A stretch of 64,000 nucleotides of DNA from Myxacorys californica WJT36-NPBG1 (GCA_019359315.1 JAHHHO010000030.1:1-64000); one strand, 5' to 3'; positions 42,279-50,834 are shown, counted from the stretch's first letter. Notes: generated by a model from the letters alone, not told the origin. A program made the numbers and translations.

Positions 42279-43649
42279 CTATTCTTTCTGACCTTGTAAA
42301 CTACTCAAACTTCGACTGGCAACATCTGCACTTAAGCCCCAGAGAATTAACCCCAAATAATCGGGGAAAGGTCTTGCGCCAAACGTTGCTCCGTTTTGCA
42401 CATAAAGTGTGTTGAGACCAACAAGCGATAAACCTGCTAATAGAATGAGTGAAAGCACAGGACGCACAACCCAATAGGTAGCTTCCGCCCGAACTTGATC
42501 TGAGACGCCAGAAAGCGTGACTAAAAACCGCCGGAAACGCTCCCATCGGCTTGGCTCTTTGATCAAAATAGGCGGATTCTTGAGGTTCTGCTCTAAATTG
42601 GCTGAAGCAGCTCTGACGGTTTCACGGATCTCTGACTCCTCGCCGCCACGAATCCCAATCGTGTCTAGCAGGTCACTTACTTGCTCGAGCAATTCCTTTG
42701 CTTTACCATCGTCTTCTTGAGCAATTCGCGATCGCGCTTGAGCAATGGTCGCGATCGCATCCTCAATGACATCTTCTGGTAAAGGTTCAACTCGTTCTTC
42801 TAACCTAGTTTCTATAGATCGCAGTTTAATTAAAACATCCAAGCGATTTCTGATTGCTGTAGCGTTGGCTTTGGCAGGGTCAAGCTGTTCTCGAAATACT
42901 AATTTTCGCGTTTTAGCAATCATTCCTACCAGTATTTTTTGATCCTCAGGATTCGCCAGTGCGACATCTGCTTCAAGTCGATTCACCTCCTGAAGGGCTA
43001 GGGCTTGAGGTTCGCCTCGCTTTTCCATATATTTGATCAGCCGACCGAGAACAATGCCAAACAGTAGAACGAGCAATGGCATGAGCGGACCACTCCTCAC
43101 GCTCAGATCAATTGGCAAAATGAGACGGTTTCGTTGGTCGGCTAATGTGAGGTGGACGGCTCCCGTATACTGATCCGGAGGCATATTCGACCGATTGAAG
43201 GTCAGAACTAGACTGCTGATTTGGTTTGCGGGCAGCGATTTAGAATTTTCTGACAGCGCGATCGCAGCACAAGACGATTGATTCGACGCCTGACAAGGAA
43301 TTTGGCTCGGCAATTGATAATTTGTCAGATTGCCTTCAACAATTACGGCTGAACTGACAATGTTGACGGGTGTTAGTGCAGAATTATCGAAATAGAGTTC
43401 AGCGCGGTCAGTCAGGGCACTTTGCGGAAACAGAAGCTCAGCCAGAGCGCAGTCCCACGTACAATTCACTAACTGAAGCTGAATTTGCCCGGTTCGCTTT
43501 AGTAACGTTAACGTCGGTAGTGCGATCGCAGGGGCTGTGAGAGTGGGTTGCGGTTGGGCAGGACGGTTGCTGTCTCCCTCATTTTGCGCTAACACTGAAG
43601 GCTGAAGCATTGCCAATGGAATGAGAAATGTGAGTATCCAGCGTTTCAT
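42279..43649 (-). CDS. Membrane protein of unknown function with periplasmic and coiled-coil domains
   Basis: A 456-residue protein. A signal peptide is at residues 1-21 (MKRWILTFLIPLAMLQPSVL). A mainly beta-strand extracytoplasmic domain (to about 186) has four Cys (63, 67, 119, 127) that could form two disulfides. A membrane helix is at about 188-204, then a charged helical cytoplasmic region (about 205-388). Two hydrophobic segments near the C-terminus end in LGLILWGLSADVASRSL. I recognise no characterised family. The layout suggests a sensor with an external domain and internal helices. It is divergent from the gasdermin-like gene with 280 bp between starts and could belong with it, but this is unproven. 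Confidence 0.75.
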   Translation of the reverse strand: MKRWILTFLIPLAMLQPSVLAQNEGDSNRPAQPQPTLTAPAIALPTLTLLKRTGQIQLQLVNCTWDCALAELLFPQSALTDRAELYFDNSALTPVNIVSSAVIVEGNLTNYQLPSQIPCQASNQSSCAAIALSENSKSLPANQISSLVLTFNRSNMPPDQYTGAVHLTLADQRNRLILPIDLSVRSGPLMPLLVLLFGIVLGRLIKYMEKRGEPQALALQEVNRLEADVALANPEDQKILVGMIAKTRKLVFREQLDPAKANATAIRNRLDVLIKLRSIETRLEERVEPLPEDVIEDAIATIAQARSRIAQEDDGKAKELLEQVSDLLDTIGIRGGEESEIRETVRAASANLEQNLKNPPILIKEPSRWERFRRFLVTLSGVSDQVRAEATYWVVRPVLSLILLAGLSLVGLNTLYVQNGATFGARPFPDYLGLILWGLSADVASRSLSSLQGQKE

Positions 43650-43929
43650 TTTTTTACCTTTCAGCGTTAACTTAATTTGGATGACTGCGGAACGCTTTCG
43701 ATTATAAATAAGCGTTTTTTCAACTTTATATTCTATTTTTGATGGTTCGACAGCCGCAATACAAAAGTTAGTAACCTCTTCAAAAATGTTGCTTTTCCAA
43801 TAATTTTTTCTGCTGCGAGCAACGATCTGGTTTTGTACAACCCAATCTTTAATGAACCTTTAATATTGGAAGGAATAATCAAATTTAAATTAGAGTTTTC
43901 CCATATCTTTTATCAGGAAGTGATGAAAC

Positions 43930-44385
43930 ATGCCACCTTGCAAAGATCAGGCAATCAATCATTTAAACGATCTCGGATACAACGTAATTCGGCTACCAAA
44001 AGCAGGAATTACCCCATTACTTGTTCTATCGCGTGCGCCCAACGCTTCGACTACAACCCTTTACGGTCACATCACTGATCTCATCGTCGATCCGGCTCCC
44101 TCGTTGCCGAAAGTGTTTGAAAATATTGAAGCGGGAACTATTAGCGGCTTGAGAACCAATAAATTAGAGTTCAATTTAGGCATTTCATTTTTGAAGACTT
44201 TGCTATCAGCGATCGGTGGAAAAAGCGCGGGAATTGAAGCTGCGTTTGACAACAGTTCTACAATCGAATTTGAATATGAGAATGTTCTATATGATACGGT
44301 AATGCCCGCTTCAGTAACGAAGTTTTTGAGAGGAGCAACACCCTTTATTGATGAGCAGTTTCTTAATCGATGCAAACCTCACTGA
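43930..44385 (+). CDS. Short bacterial gasdermin-like protein (N-terminal half)
   Basis: A 151-residue protein resembling the N-terminal half of bacterial gasdermins, pore-forming cell-death effectors. Features that match what I recall of the family: a Cys close to the N-terminus (Cys4 in MPPC, where gasdermins can be palmitoylated), the segment HLNDLGYNVIRLPKAGITPL (residues 11-30), a Gly-containing hydrophobic helix (LGISFLKTLLSAIGGKSAG, 83-101), and strands TIEFEYENVLYDTV (111-124) followed by VTKFLRG. Full-length members are roughly 250 residues with a short inhibitory tail; here the protein stops after about 55 percent. Its last 35 bases overlap the pentapeptide gene in another frame. 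AGGAAG precedes the ATG. No protease gene is adjacent. It could be truncated, a frameshifted fusion, or a distinct short class. Confidence 0.6.
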   Translation: MPPCKDQAINHLNDLGYNVIRLPKAGITPLLVLSRAPNASTTTLYGHITDLIVDPAPSLPKVFENIEAGTISGLRTNKLEFNLGISFLKTLLSAIGGKSAGIEAAFDNSSTIEFEYENVLYDTVMPASVTKFLRGATPFIDEQFLNRCKPH

Positions 44386-45376
44386 AGCTGATTTGCGAGG
44401 GGCAGACCTGCGAGGCAGCATTCTCGTTCGTGCCCAAGTTGCGAGAGCGAATTTTACAGGAGCAGATTTAACAGGAATTTGCATTGAAGACTGGAGTGTC
44501 AGCAGTAAAACTCGCTTTACTGATGTGCGCTGTGATTATATTTTTCGCAAATATCAAGATGGACAACCTAGCGATCGTTACCCCATTGATAGAAACTTTG
44601 AACCGGGAGAATTTGCTTCATTGTTTGCAGAACCTGAAGACGAGGTGGAATTAGTCTTCAAAGGCGAGTTTAATATTGCTGCTCTCAGTCTTGCACTCTA
44701 CAAATTGCAGACGAATGCTCCAGAACTAAATTTAGAGCTTAGAGGCGTAGAACAGCGTGAAAAACTTTGGGTGGCAAAAATCAAGAGCACCAGTAGTTTG
44801 CTCAATGAACGGCTCATTGAAGAACGTTTGACCTCAGTCTATCAAGACCCTTCTGATGGCTCTATAACTGTAGAGGAAACGATTAAAAACTCGATTTACC
44901 GAGACTATGAAGAAACAAAACATCGGTTGGCAGAAAGTGAGCTGTTAGTTAAACAGCTTGCTGGGGTCACTGGAAATCAAGCAGAAGCATTGAAGGAATT
45001 GTCTAAACAATCATTTGGCAACAGCTTCTTCATCACAGGCAGCACCATCACAAATCTCGCTGGCTCTGGGCAGATCGAATATCACGAAGCCGCCGACCAA
45101 GTTCGCAGCCTCGTTACAAATAGTGCTGATCCTAATCAAGTGATTCCAACTCTCCAAAGTTTATTTATGCAACTGAGCGAGCAAAAGGTAGCAACCACCT
45201 CTGGAACTCAGCTTGAATTTATCCAGCAATTGATCTTAGCTGAAGCCGAAAAAGATCAAGCGTTCAAACAGTTTTTGACTCAGCACGAGCCGCAAATCAT
45301 TAGCGCCATGCCGAGCGGCGCGATCGCAACTGCCATCCAATCCGCTATTCAGTCAGTGAACTCCAAGCTTCCTTGA
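44351..45376 (+). CDS. Pentapeptide-repeat protein with helical C-terminal region
   Basis: A 341-residue protein. It starts directly in pentapeptide repeats (ANLTEADLRGADLRGSILV, then ANFTGADLTG, residues about 7-45). A block follows that caps such repeats in cyanobacterial proteins (IEDWSVSSKTRF, VRCDYIFRKYQDGQPSDRY and FEPGEFASLF). A mixed region (LVFKGEFNIAALSLALYKLQ) comes next, then a charged helical stretch and a hydrophobic-poor tail with NSFFITGSTITNLAGSGQIE. Family members with this C-terminal part usually have a different N-terminal domain, so this may be the back half of a larger protein. The ATG at 44351 follows a TTG. It overlaps the gasdermin-like gene and ends in its own terminator. 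Confidence 0.75.
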   Translation: MSSFLIDANLTEADLRGADLRGSILVRAQVARANFTGADLTGICIEDWSVSSKTRFTDVRCDYIFRKYQDGQPSDRYPIDRNFEPGEFASLFAEPEDEVELVFKGEFNIAALSLALYKLQTNAPELNLELRGVEQREKLWVAKIKSTSSLLNERLIEERLTSVYQDPSDGSITVEETIKNSIYRDYEETKHRLAESELLVKQLAGVTGNQAEALKELSKQSFGNSFFITGSTITNLAGSGQIEYHEAADQVRSLVTNSADPNQVIPTLQSLFMQLSEQKVATTSGTQLEFIQQLILAEAEKDQAFKQFLTQHEPQIISAMPSGAIATAIQSAIQSVNSKLP

Positions 45377-45423
45377 CATTTCCTCTAGGCTATCTGCGGT
45401 AGATTTGGTAGGGTTTTAAGATG

Positions 45424-45465
45424 CGCTCCTCTAGCACCAGGTTTTGGGCAGAGGAGCGATTTTCG
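45424..45465 (+). terminator. Terminator of the gasdermin-like/pentapeptide unit
   Basis: A perfect 9-bp stem CGCTCCTCT (45424-45432) with AGAGGAGCG (45450-45458), 17-base loop, followed by ATTTTCG. It lies 48 bp after the pentapeptide gene stop and before argF. Confidence 0.75.
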
Positions 45466-45497
45466 TTCCAGCTATTTACTGAGGGAGCTACTGCGGA

Positions 45498-46433
45498 ATG
45501 GGAGGACTGAAAGGACGGGATTTATTGAGCTTGGCAGATCTCAGCACCGATGAGATGAAAGACTTGCTCGATCTTGCCGCTCAACTCAAGGCAGGAAAAA
45601 TTCGCCCACGAGCGGAAGTCGATGGACATGTGCCAGTGCTAGGGCTACTGTTCTACAAAGCGTCCACCCGCACCCGCGTTAGCTTTTCGACCGCCATGTA
45701 TCACTTAGGCGGACAGGTTCTCGATTTGCCGCTTCATGCCACTCAAGTCAGTCGCGGAGAACCGATCGCAGATACTGCTCGCGTCCTCGATCGCTACCTC
45801 GATGTCCTCGCGATTCGTACTTTCGATCAGCAGGATTTGAAAGTATTTGCCGAGTATGCTCAGATTCCGGTGATCAACGCACTAACGGATCTGGAGCATC
45901 CTTGTCAGATTCTGGCGGACTTGCAAACGATTCAAGAAACCTTTGGAGGATTGTCGGGATTAACGTTGACCTATTTAGGAGACGGAAACAACGTGGCGCA
46001 TTCGCTCTTGCTAGGCTGTGCTTTGGTTGGCATGAACGTTCGGATTGCGGCTCCTGAAGGGTTTCAGTGTGACAGTGCGATCGTAGAGCAAGCCCGTGAA
46101 ATTGCAAACGGCAACTCTGACATTCTGCTCACAAGCGATCCGATTGAAGCCACAACAGGGACGCACGTTCTCTACACCGATGTTTGGGCAAGCATGGGAC
46201 AAGAAGACTTGGCAGAATCGCGGATTCCGGTGTTTCAGCCCTATCAGATCAATGACGACTTGCTAAGCCACGCAGACAAGGATGCGATCGTGCTTCACTG
46301 TCTCCCCGCGCACCGAGGCGAGGAAATTACGAATGAGGTGATGGAAGGTTCTCATTCTAAAGTTTGGGATCAGGCTGAAAATCGGATGCACGCTCAGAAA
46401 GCCCTGTTAGCTAGTTTGCTCGGAGCGGTGTAG
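45498..46433 (+). CDS. argF: Ornithine carbamoyltransferase
   Basis: ArgF makes citrulline from ornithine and carbamoyl phosphate in arginine synthesis. 311 residues. The carbamoyl-phosphate loop is KASTRTRVSFS (STRTR). The DLEHPCQILADLQT motif (HPCQ) and the ornithine/hinge motif HCLPAHRGEEI with catalytic Cys are present, as is DVWASMGQE. GAGGGAG lies upstream of the ATG. It is monocistronic, flanked by two terminators. Confidence 0.97.
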   Translation: MGGLKGRDLLSLADLSTDEMKDLLDLAAQLKAGKIRPRAEVDGHVPVLGLLFYKASTRTRVSFSTAMYHLGGQVLDLPLHATQVSRGEPIADTARVLDRYLDVLAIRTFDQQDLKVFAEYAQIPVINALTDLEHPCQILADLQTIQETFGGLSGLTLTYLGDGNNVAHSLLLGCALVGMNVRIAAPEGFQCDSAIVEQAREIANGNSDILLTSDPIEATTGTHVLYTDVWASMGQEDLAESRIPVFQPYQINDDLLSHADKDAIVLHCLPAHRGEEITNEVMEGSHSKVWDQAENRMHAQKALLASLLGAV

Positions 46434-46506
46434 TAATTGGTAGCAACGGATTTGGTAGCGGATGGATTAGACCTTTTGCAAAAATGAATAGTCCTAATAA
46501 TCAAGC

Positions 46507-46540
46507 CTTCCCGTGGTTCAAGCCATGGGAAGTTATTAAG
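46507..46540 (+). terminator. Terminator of argF
   Basis: A 10-bp stem CTTCCCGTGG (46507-46516) with CCATGGGAAG (46523-46532), one G-U pair, 6-base loop, followed by TTATTAAG. It lies 74 bp after the argF stop. Confidence 0.7.
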
Positions 46541-46577
46541 CAGGATTAGACTAGATAAGCAGTCTGCATTACTCACT

Positions 46578-47588
46578 ATGTCTATCTCGTTTACAGATAT
46601 TGCTGCTGCTAGCGATCGCATCTCTGGCATCGCTCATCGCACTCCGGTTTTGACCTCAGCCACGGTGAATCGGCGAGCTAGGGCAGAAGTCTTTTTCAAG
46701 TGTGAGAACTTTCAGCGGTCGGGGTCGTTTAAGTTTCGGGGGGCTTACAATGCGCTGGCTCAGCTATCCGAGGAACAACGCAAGCAAGGGGTTTTAGCCT
46801 ATTCGTCCGGCAATCATGCTCAAGCGTTGGCGTTAGCAGGTCAGATTATGCATGCTCCGGTCACGATCGTCATGCCAAGTGATGCGCCAGCGGTGAAGCA
46901 AACCGCGACAAAAGAATACGGGGCAACAATTGTGTTCTACGACCGCACCACTCAAAAACGTGAAGACATAGCGCAAACGATTTTAGCAGAGCGTCAACTC
47001 ACCCTGATTCCACCGTTCGATTGTGCGCCTGTGATTGCCGGGCAAGGAACCGCCGCCAAAGAACTGATCGAAGAAGTTGGTGACTTGGATGTGTTGCTGG
47101 TGTGTGTTGGGGGTGGCGGATTGATTTCGGGAAGCGCGATCGCAGCGAAAACCCTCTCTCCCAACTGTGAAGTGATCGGAGTTGAACCCAAACGCGCCGA
47201 TGATGCAACGCGATCGTTTAACACTGGAACATTACAGACGGTGGAGAATCCGACTACGATCGCGGATGGGGCAAGGTCGAGATCGCTGGGTCAACTCACT
47301 TTTCCGCTGATTCTAAAGTATGTGGATGACATGGTAACGGTTTCAGATGCCGCGATCGCGCGATCGATGTTCTTTCTATGGGAACGGCTTAAAATCGTAG
47401 TCGAGCCGACCGGAGCGTTAGCTGCAACTGCTTTATTGGAAGGAATTGTGTCATTTCCAGATGCAAGGATTGGTGTGATTATTAGTGGCGGAAATGTAGA
47501 CATCAAAGAAGCCGGAAAATTGTTTTCAAAAGCAACAGCAAAAGAGAAATATCAGCCTCGTCGTCCTCTCGCTCAGGAACTGAGTTAA
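46578..47588 (+). CDS. PLP-dependent serine racemase/threonine dehydratase-like enzyme
   Basis: A fold-type II PLP enzyme, 336 residues. The PLP lysine is in NFQRSGSFKFRGAYNAL, the phosphate loop is VCVGGGGLISGSAIAA, and the substrate loop is AYSSGNHAQALALAG. There is no C-terminal ACT domain, so it is not the biosynthetic IlvA type. It is close to serine racemase, catabolic threonine dehydratase and threo-3-hydroxyaspartate ammonia-lyase, which cannot be told apart by eye. The thioesterase gene starts 2 bp after its stop, implying co-transcription. Confidence 0.9.
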   Translation: MSISFTDIAAASDRISGIAHRTPVLTSATVNRRARAEVFFKCENFQRSGSFKFRGAYNALAQLSEEQRKQGVLAYSSGNHAQALALAGQIMHAPVTIVMPSDAPAVKQTATKEYGATIVFYDRTTQKREDIAQTILAERQLTLIPPFDCAPVIAGQGTAAKELIEEVGDLDVLLVCVGGGGLISGSAIAAKTLSPNCEVIGVEPKRADDATRSFNTGTLQTVENPTTIADGARSRSLGQLTFPLILKYVDDMVTVSDAAIARSMFFLWERLKIVVEPTGALAATALLEGIVSFPDARIGVIISGGNVDIKEAGKLFSKATAKEKYQPRRPLAQELS

Positions 47589-47590
47589 CA

Positions 47591-48007
47591 ATGGATGCGT
47601 TTATCACTAAATTGCGAGTTCGACATTATGAAATGGACACGTTAGGACATGTGAACAATGCAATTTATCAACAGTATTTAGAACAAGCTGCGATTGAGCA
47701 TTGCGAACATCTAGGATTAACTCTCAATTGCTTCCGTGAATTAGGTGGCGCGTTTGTTGTTCGTAAATTAGAGATTGAATATTTAAGTTTTGCTGTTGCG
47801 GGTGATCTGCTTGAGATTAAAACCTGGGCGGAAACGATGAAGGGAACTCGTGCCGTGCGGCACTACGAGATTCGCAAGCAAGGCGAAGAGAATTTGGTAG
47901 TGAAAGCGCAAGCCGTTTGGGTTTGGGTAGAAACTTCAACTATGCGTCCGAGAGGGATTCCAGAGGCAGTATTTGAAGCGTTTGGGCAGTTGAAGAGAGA
48001 TATTTAG
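47591..48007 (+). CDS. Acyl-CoA thioesterase (4HBT hot-dog fold)
   Basis: A 138-residue hot-dog-fold thioesterase. The motif VRHYEMDTLGHVNNAIYQQY matches the 4-hydroxybenzoyl-CoA thioesterase (YbgC/FadM-like) signature with the catalytic Asp in MDTLGHVNN. The rest has the beta-strand pattern LEIKTWAETMKGTRAVRHYE. The substrate is unknown; candidates are fatty acyl-CoA or acyl-ACP. It is translationally coupled to the upstream PLP enzyme. Confidence 0.9.
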   Translation: MDAFITKLRVRHYEMDTLGHVNNAIYQQYLEQAAIEHCEHLGLTLNCFRELGGAFVVRKLEIEYLSFAVAGDLLEIKTWAETMKGTRAVRHYEIRKQGEENLVVKAQAVWVWVETSTMRPRGIPEAVFEAFGQLKRDI

Positions 48008-48039
48008 AAGGTTGAATCAAATACAAGATAGTTACACAA

Positions 48040-49131
48040 TTACCTAAACCGAATTCCTAATCCTGATTGGTCATTTGGGACAACTCTACCATTCTCAAAT
48101 GATGCGCCGATGAACGGGTCATCCAACAAATTCAGATGACTATCCAAATCTAAATAATCTGCTAATGGTGATAGCTGTGCCAATGCTGTATTTGATAATG
48201 CACTATCGGAATAGCAACCAAACATTACTTTAAGATCATGTGCTTTTGCAAGATGAATCATTCGCAATGCTTCCGATAAACCGCCCGATTTCATCAGCTT
48301 GATATTAATACCGTGGACGCGATCGCTCAGCATGGGAATATCTCGACTCGTGAAACAACTCTCATCCACAAAAATGGGCAGCGGCGACAGGTAAAAGAGT
48401 TTGGGCAACTCAGATTCTCGCCCTTTCGCTAAGGGTTGCTCAATGTACGTAACGCCGCGATTAGCACCTTGTGCAACTCCGAAGGAATCGCACAGCCAAT
48501 GTGACATCTTCAGCGTCGATTCCACATCCCATCCGCCATTTGCATCAACGCTAATCTGAGTAATCTGAGGCGCAGCCTCTTGCACCGCTTCAAACATCGC
48601 TTGATCGGCTGCAATTCCTTCAGGACTGCCAAGTTTGACTTTCAATGCTTGAATGTCCCGCCACGGCGATTCTACCGTTCCTTTGCCGAGCCAATCTAAG
48701 ACTCGTTGTTTTGCCGCTTCAGGTGTGCTGATGCCAATCGTCACCGAGGTGGGAACGATGCGATCGCGATCTAGTCCCCATAGTTGCCAGAGGGGAAGCC
48801 CGACATATTTACCTAGCCAATCGTACAAAGCGATATCCAAAGCAGCGCGGGCAGCAGATGGAACGTTTGCCTGGTGGAGAAGCTGCTCAATGCGCTGACG
48901 TTCGAGCGGACTGAGCGGCTTTAGCAGGGGTGCGATCGCTTGAAGAGAGCGTGCGATCGCGTCAGTCGTTTGCGGGTTTTCTCCGATCGAAAACGGTGAC
49001 GCTTCTCCCCATCCTTCTACCCCATCATGCTCAATCCTGATCCAAACATTCGTCGTTTGCGCCGTTGTGCCTCGGCTAATCGTAAGCGCAAAACGCTTAT
49101 GTACTGTAAAGGTCTGAATCTGAATTTCCAT
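48040..49131 (-). CDS. Dipeptide epimerase of the enolase superfamily
   Basis: An L-Ala-D/L-Glu epimerase-like member of the muconate lactonising subgroup, 363 residues from the ATG at 49131 (a TTG start four codons earlier is possible). Catalytic features are the Lys-x-Lys at the end of strand 2 (ALKVKLG), metal ligands in SVDANGGWDVE, YIEQPL and VDESC, and the second base Lys in INIKLMKSGG. Its likely role is recycling of murein peptides. It is convergent with the thioesterase gene. Confidence 0.9.
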   Translation of the reverse strand: MEIQIQTFTVHKRFALTISRGTTAQTTNVWIRIEHDGVEGWGEASPFSIGENPQTTDAIARSLQAIAPLLKPLSPLERQRIEQLLHQANVPSAARAALDIALYDWLGKYVGLPLWQLWGLDRDRIVPTSVTIGISTPEAAKQRVLDWLGKGTVESPWRDIQALKVKLGSPEGIAADQAMFEAVQEAAPQITQISVDANGGWDVESTLKMSHWLCDSFGVAQGANRGVTYIEQPLAKGRESELPKLFYLSPLPIFVDESCFTSRDIPMLSDRVHGINIKLMKSGGLSEALRMIHLAKAHDLKVMFGCYSDSALSNTALAQLSPLADYLDLDSHLNLLDDPFIGASFENGRVVPNDQSGLGIRFR

Positions 49132-49344
49132 AGTGGGGTTCAATTGGGGGTGTCGGAGTCTCGGAAGTAAATCGCCTTAATCGTACCCAATGCCCTTCTA
49201 CGTTGCACCATTCCTTTAACAAGCGAGGTGACCAACCCAGCGATTACTTAATCGTCTAATTTACCAGATAAGGTTTCTGAACAATTAGCAAATCCATACT
49301 TAAACAACCAACATGCCAACTTAAGGTCGAATACTTTGGAATGA

Positions 49345-49380
49345 ATAAAATAAAAAGGTTCTAGCAGTGTTGCTAGAACC
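49345..49380 (-). terminator. Terminator of the RemA-like gene
   Basis: A perfect 10-bp stem GGTTCTAGCA (49357-49366) with TGCTAGAACC (49371-49380) and 4-base loop. On the minus strand it is followed by TTTTTATTTTATT. It lies 17 bp after the gene stop. Confidence 0.92.
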
Positions 49381-49396
49381 TAAACGATTGAATAAC

Positions 49397-49753
49397 TTAT
49401 TCTTCAATAATGTCTCGAATTCGACGCTCTAATCGATCGAGATCTAATCCACCTTCGTCACGAGTAAAGCGACGAACCGTACCATTCAAGTTTTGCAAAT
49501 CAGATAGCAGATCGTGCAAAACTTCTTGCTGTTGCCGAGCTTGTGTCACCTCTCGCGGCTCTTGAACTAAATCCCGCACAATCGAATCCTCAGCGCGGGA
49601 AGCCACCAGTGGTTCGCTTTGACCTTCTAAGTGAATAAATGTTCGACGGCCTGGACCCCGCTCCTCTTCAATGGGAACAACGGCAGTCACTTGGTCAGAA
49701 CGCACATATTTGCCAAATCCTAAATGAACCAGTACGGACGACTGAATTCTCAT
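49397..49753 (-). CDS. RemA-like conserved protein
   Basis: A 118-residue protein. The N-terminal half (VLVHLGFGKYVRSDQVTAVV, then PIEEERGPGRRTFIHLEGQ) has the strand pattern and the GFG-x-x-V motif of the RemA (DUF370) family, DNA-binding regulators of biofilm genes in Bacillus. The C-terminal half is helical and ends in an amphipathic segment (LDLDRLERRIRDIIEE). I recall similar proteins widely in cyanobacteria without a known role. A RemA-type DNA-binding function is inferred from resemblance only. It is monocistronic with a strong terminator. Confidence 0.65.
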   Translation of the reverse strand: MRIQSSVLVHLGFGKYVRSDQVTAVVPIEEERGPGRRTFIHLEGQSEPLVASRAEDSIVRDLVQEPREVTQARQQQEVLHDLLSDLQNLNGTVRRFTRDEGGLDLDRLERRIRDIIEE

Positions 49754-50032
49754 ACTTATGCTTTGCTCTTTCAGATATTCCTATTATCTCTAATTCTTCA
49801 GTCTAAAGGACTAATTTAGAGAACGGTTTATCCCCCTATTAAGGGCGAGATTTCCGATAAGGTAAGTAATGTCTTTTGGCTGATTTTTTTCGCCCAAATT
49901 CTTCTTGAATAGGAACTAAAGGTGAGCAGTAGATCTGCTAATATTTTTCGCTCAGAAACTTATCAAGAGGACAAAAATTAGTTCGTGATCTACTGCTTGA
50001 AATGCACTCTAATTATTCTGCAAGGTCATAAC

Positions 50033-50524
50033 ATGCAAGAGCAAACTTCGGATCTATTCAAAAAATTGGTGAGCAGCGAACGTGCTGTTGCCTTCACTCT
50101 CGGCATCATATTTCTATTAATAGGAATTGCAGGATTCATTCCAGCATTCATGCAACTTCCGGGTGATGCCCCTGTTACAGATGTCCTTGTACCGAGACTA
50201 TCGTTTTCAGATGGCTATGGTCATCTATTTGGCATCTTCCCAACCAACTACTTACATAACGCTGTTCACATCGTTGTTGGTCTGCTTGGTATTGCCGCAG
50301 CAACTAGCTTCGGTGGATCGTTGGTTTATAACCAAGGATTCGCAGTGATGTACGTTGCGATCGCGCTGATGGGATTGCTTCCTGCAACCAATACAACGTT
50401 TGGTCTAATGCCAATCTATGGTAACAACGTTTGGTTTAATGCGCTCACAGCGATCGCGGCTGGTTATGTCGGCTTTGTAAAGCCTGCTGAGGTCAAAGTC
50501 AACTCGACGCCTAGCGCATCTTAA
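50033..50524 (+). CDS. DUF4383-type four-helix membrane protein
   Basis: A 163-residue membrane protein. The ATG at 50033 (MQEQTSDLFKKLVSSERAVA) is preceded by AAGG. The ORF extends 16 codons upstream, but that sequence is unlike the family. Four membrane segments are visible (about 21-38, 69-87, 97-115 and 126-143). The central GYGHLFGIFPTNYLHNAVHI is typical of DUF4383 proteins. The function is not known. It ends at an intrinsic terminator. Confidence 0.82.
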   Translation: MQEQTSDLFKKLVSSERAVAFTLGIIFLLIGIAGFIPAFMQLPGDAPVTDVLVPRLSFSDGYGHLFGIFPTNYLHNAVHIVVGLLGIAAATSFGGSLVYNQGFAVMYVAIALMGLLPATNTTFGLMPIYGNNVWFNALTAIAAGYVGFVKPAEVKVNSTPSAS

Positions 50525-50557
50525 GTTCTGTACCGATTTCTATTGCTTTGATAAAGG

Positions 50558-50592
50558 AAGCACTCTTAGCCAGGGTGCTTTCGCTATTTTTT
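50558..50592 (+). terminator. Terminator of the DUF4383 gene
   Basis: AAGCACTC (50558-50565) pairs with GGGTGCTT (50573-50580), one G-U pair, followed by TCGCTATTTTTT. It lies 34 bp after the stop codon. Confidence 0.75.
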
Positions 50593-50618
50593 AAATATCC
50601 TGATCAACAGCGCCAATT

Positions 50619-50834
50619 ATGCAATCTCCAAACTTTTTTGTATTTTTGCGTTACCTATGCACTGAACGCGCTAGGCAGAAGTCTACCTCATTGCCCGAGG
50701 CATGCTTACTAAAGTCACCCTGCGGCTGCGCACATCCAGGTCAAGACCTTCGGTGCGAAGATTGCCCCTACCTAGAAGCATGTCTATCTCGCGCCAAAAT
50801 TCAGGAGATGCAGAGAAATCATCTGCTTCGCTAG
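50619..50834 (+). CDS. Small cysteine-rich hypothetical protein
   Basis: A 71-residue ORF with ATG start. Five of its seven cysteines lie in the C-terminal half (CGCAHPGQDLRCEDCPYLEA then C), a spacing that could bind zinc or an iron-sulfur cluster. The N-terminal half is basic. I do not recognise a named family. It begins 26 bp after the terminator of the preceding gene and has no clear ribosome site, so it would need its own promoter. Moderate support from the ordered Cys pattern. Confidence 0.5.
   Translation: MQSPNFFVFLRYLCTERARQKSTSLPEACLLKSPCGCAHPGQDLRCEDCPYLEACLSRAKIQEMQRNHLLR

Noticed and set aside
43833-44078. 81-codon ORF in front of and overlapping the gasdermin-like gene
   Set aside because: It is in a different frame, with no motif, and the overlapping region is better explained by the gasdermin-like protein.
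46440-46465. GGTAGCGGATGG sequence after argF resembling the palindromic element at 1675
   Set aside because: It shares only the short word TAGCGGAT with no inverted-repeat partner nearby; chance is sufficient.
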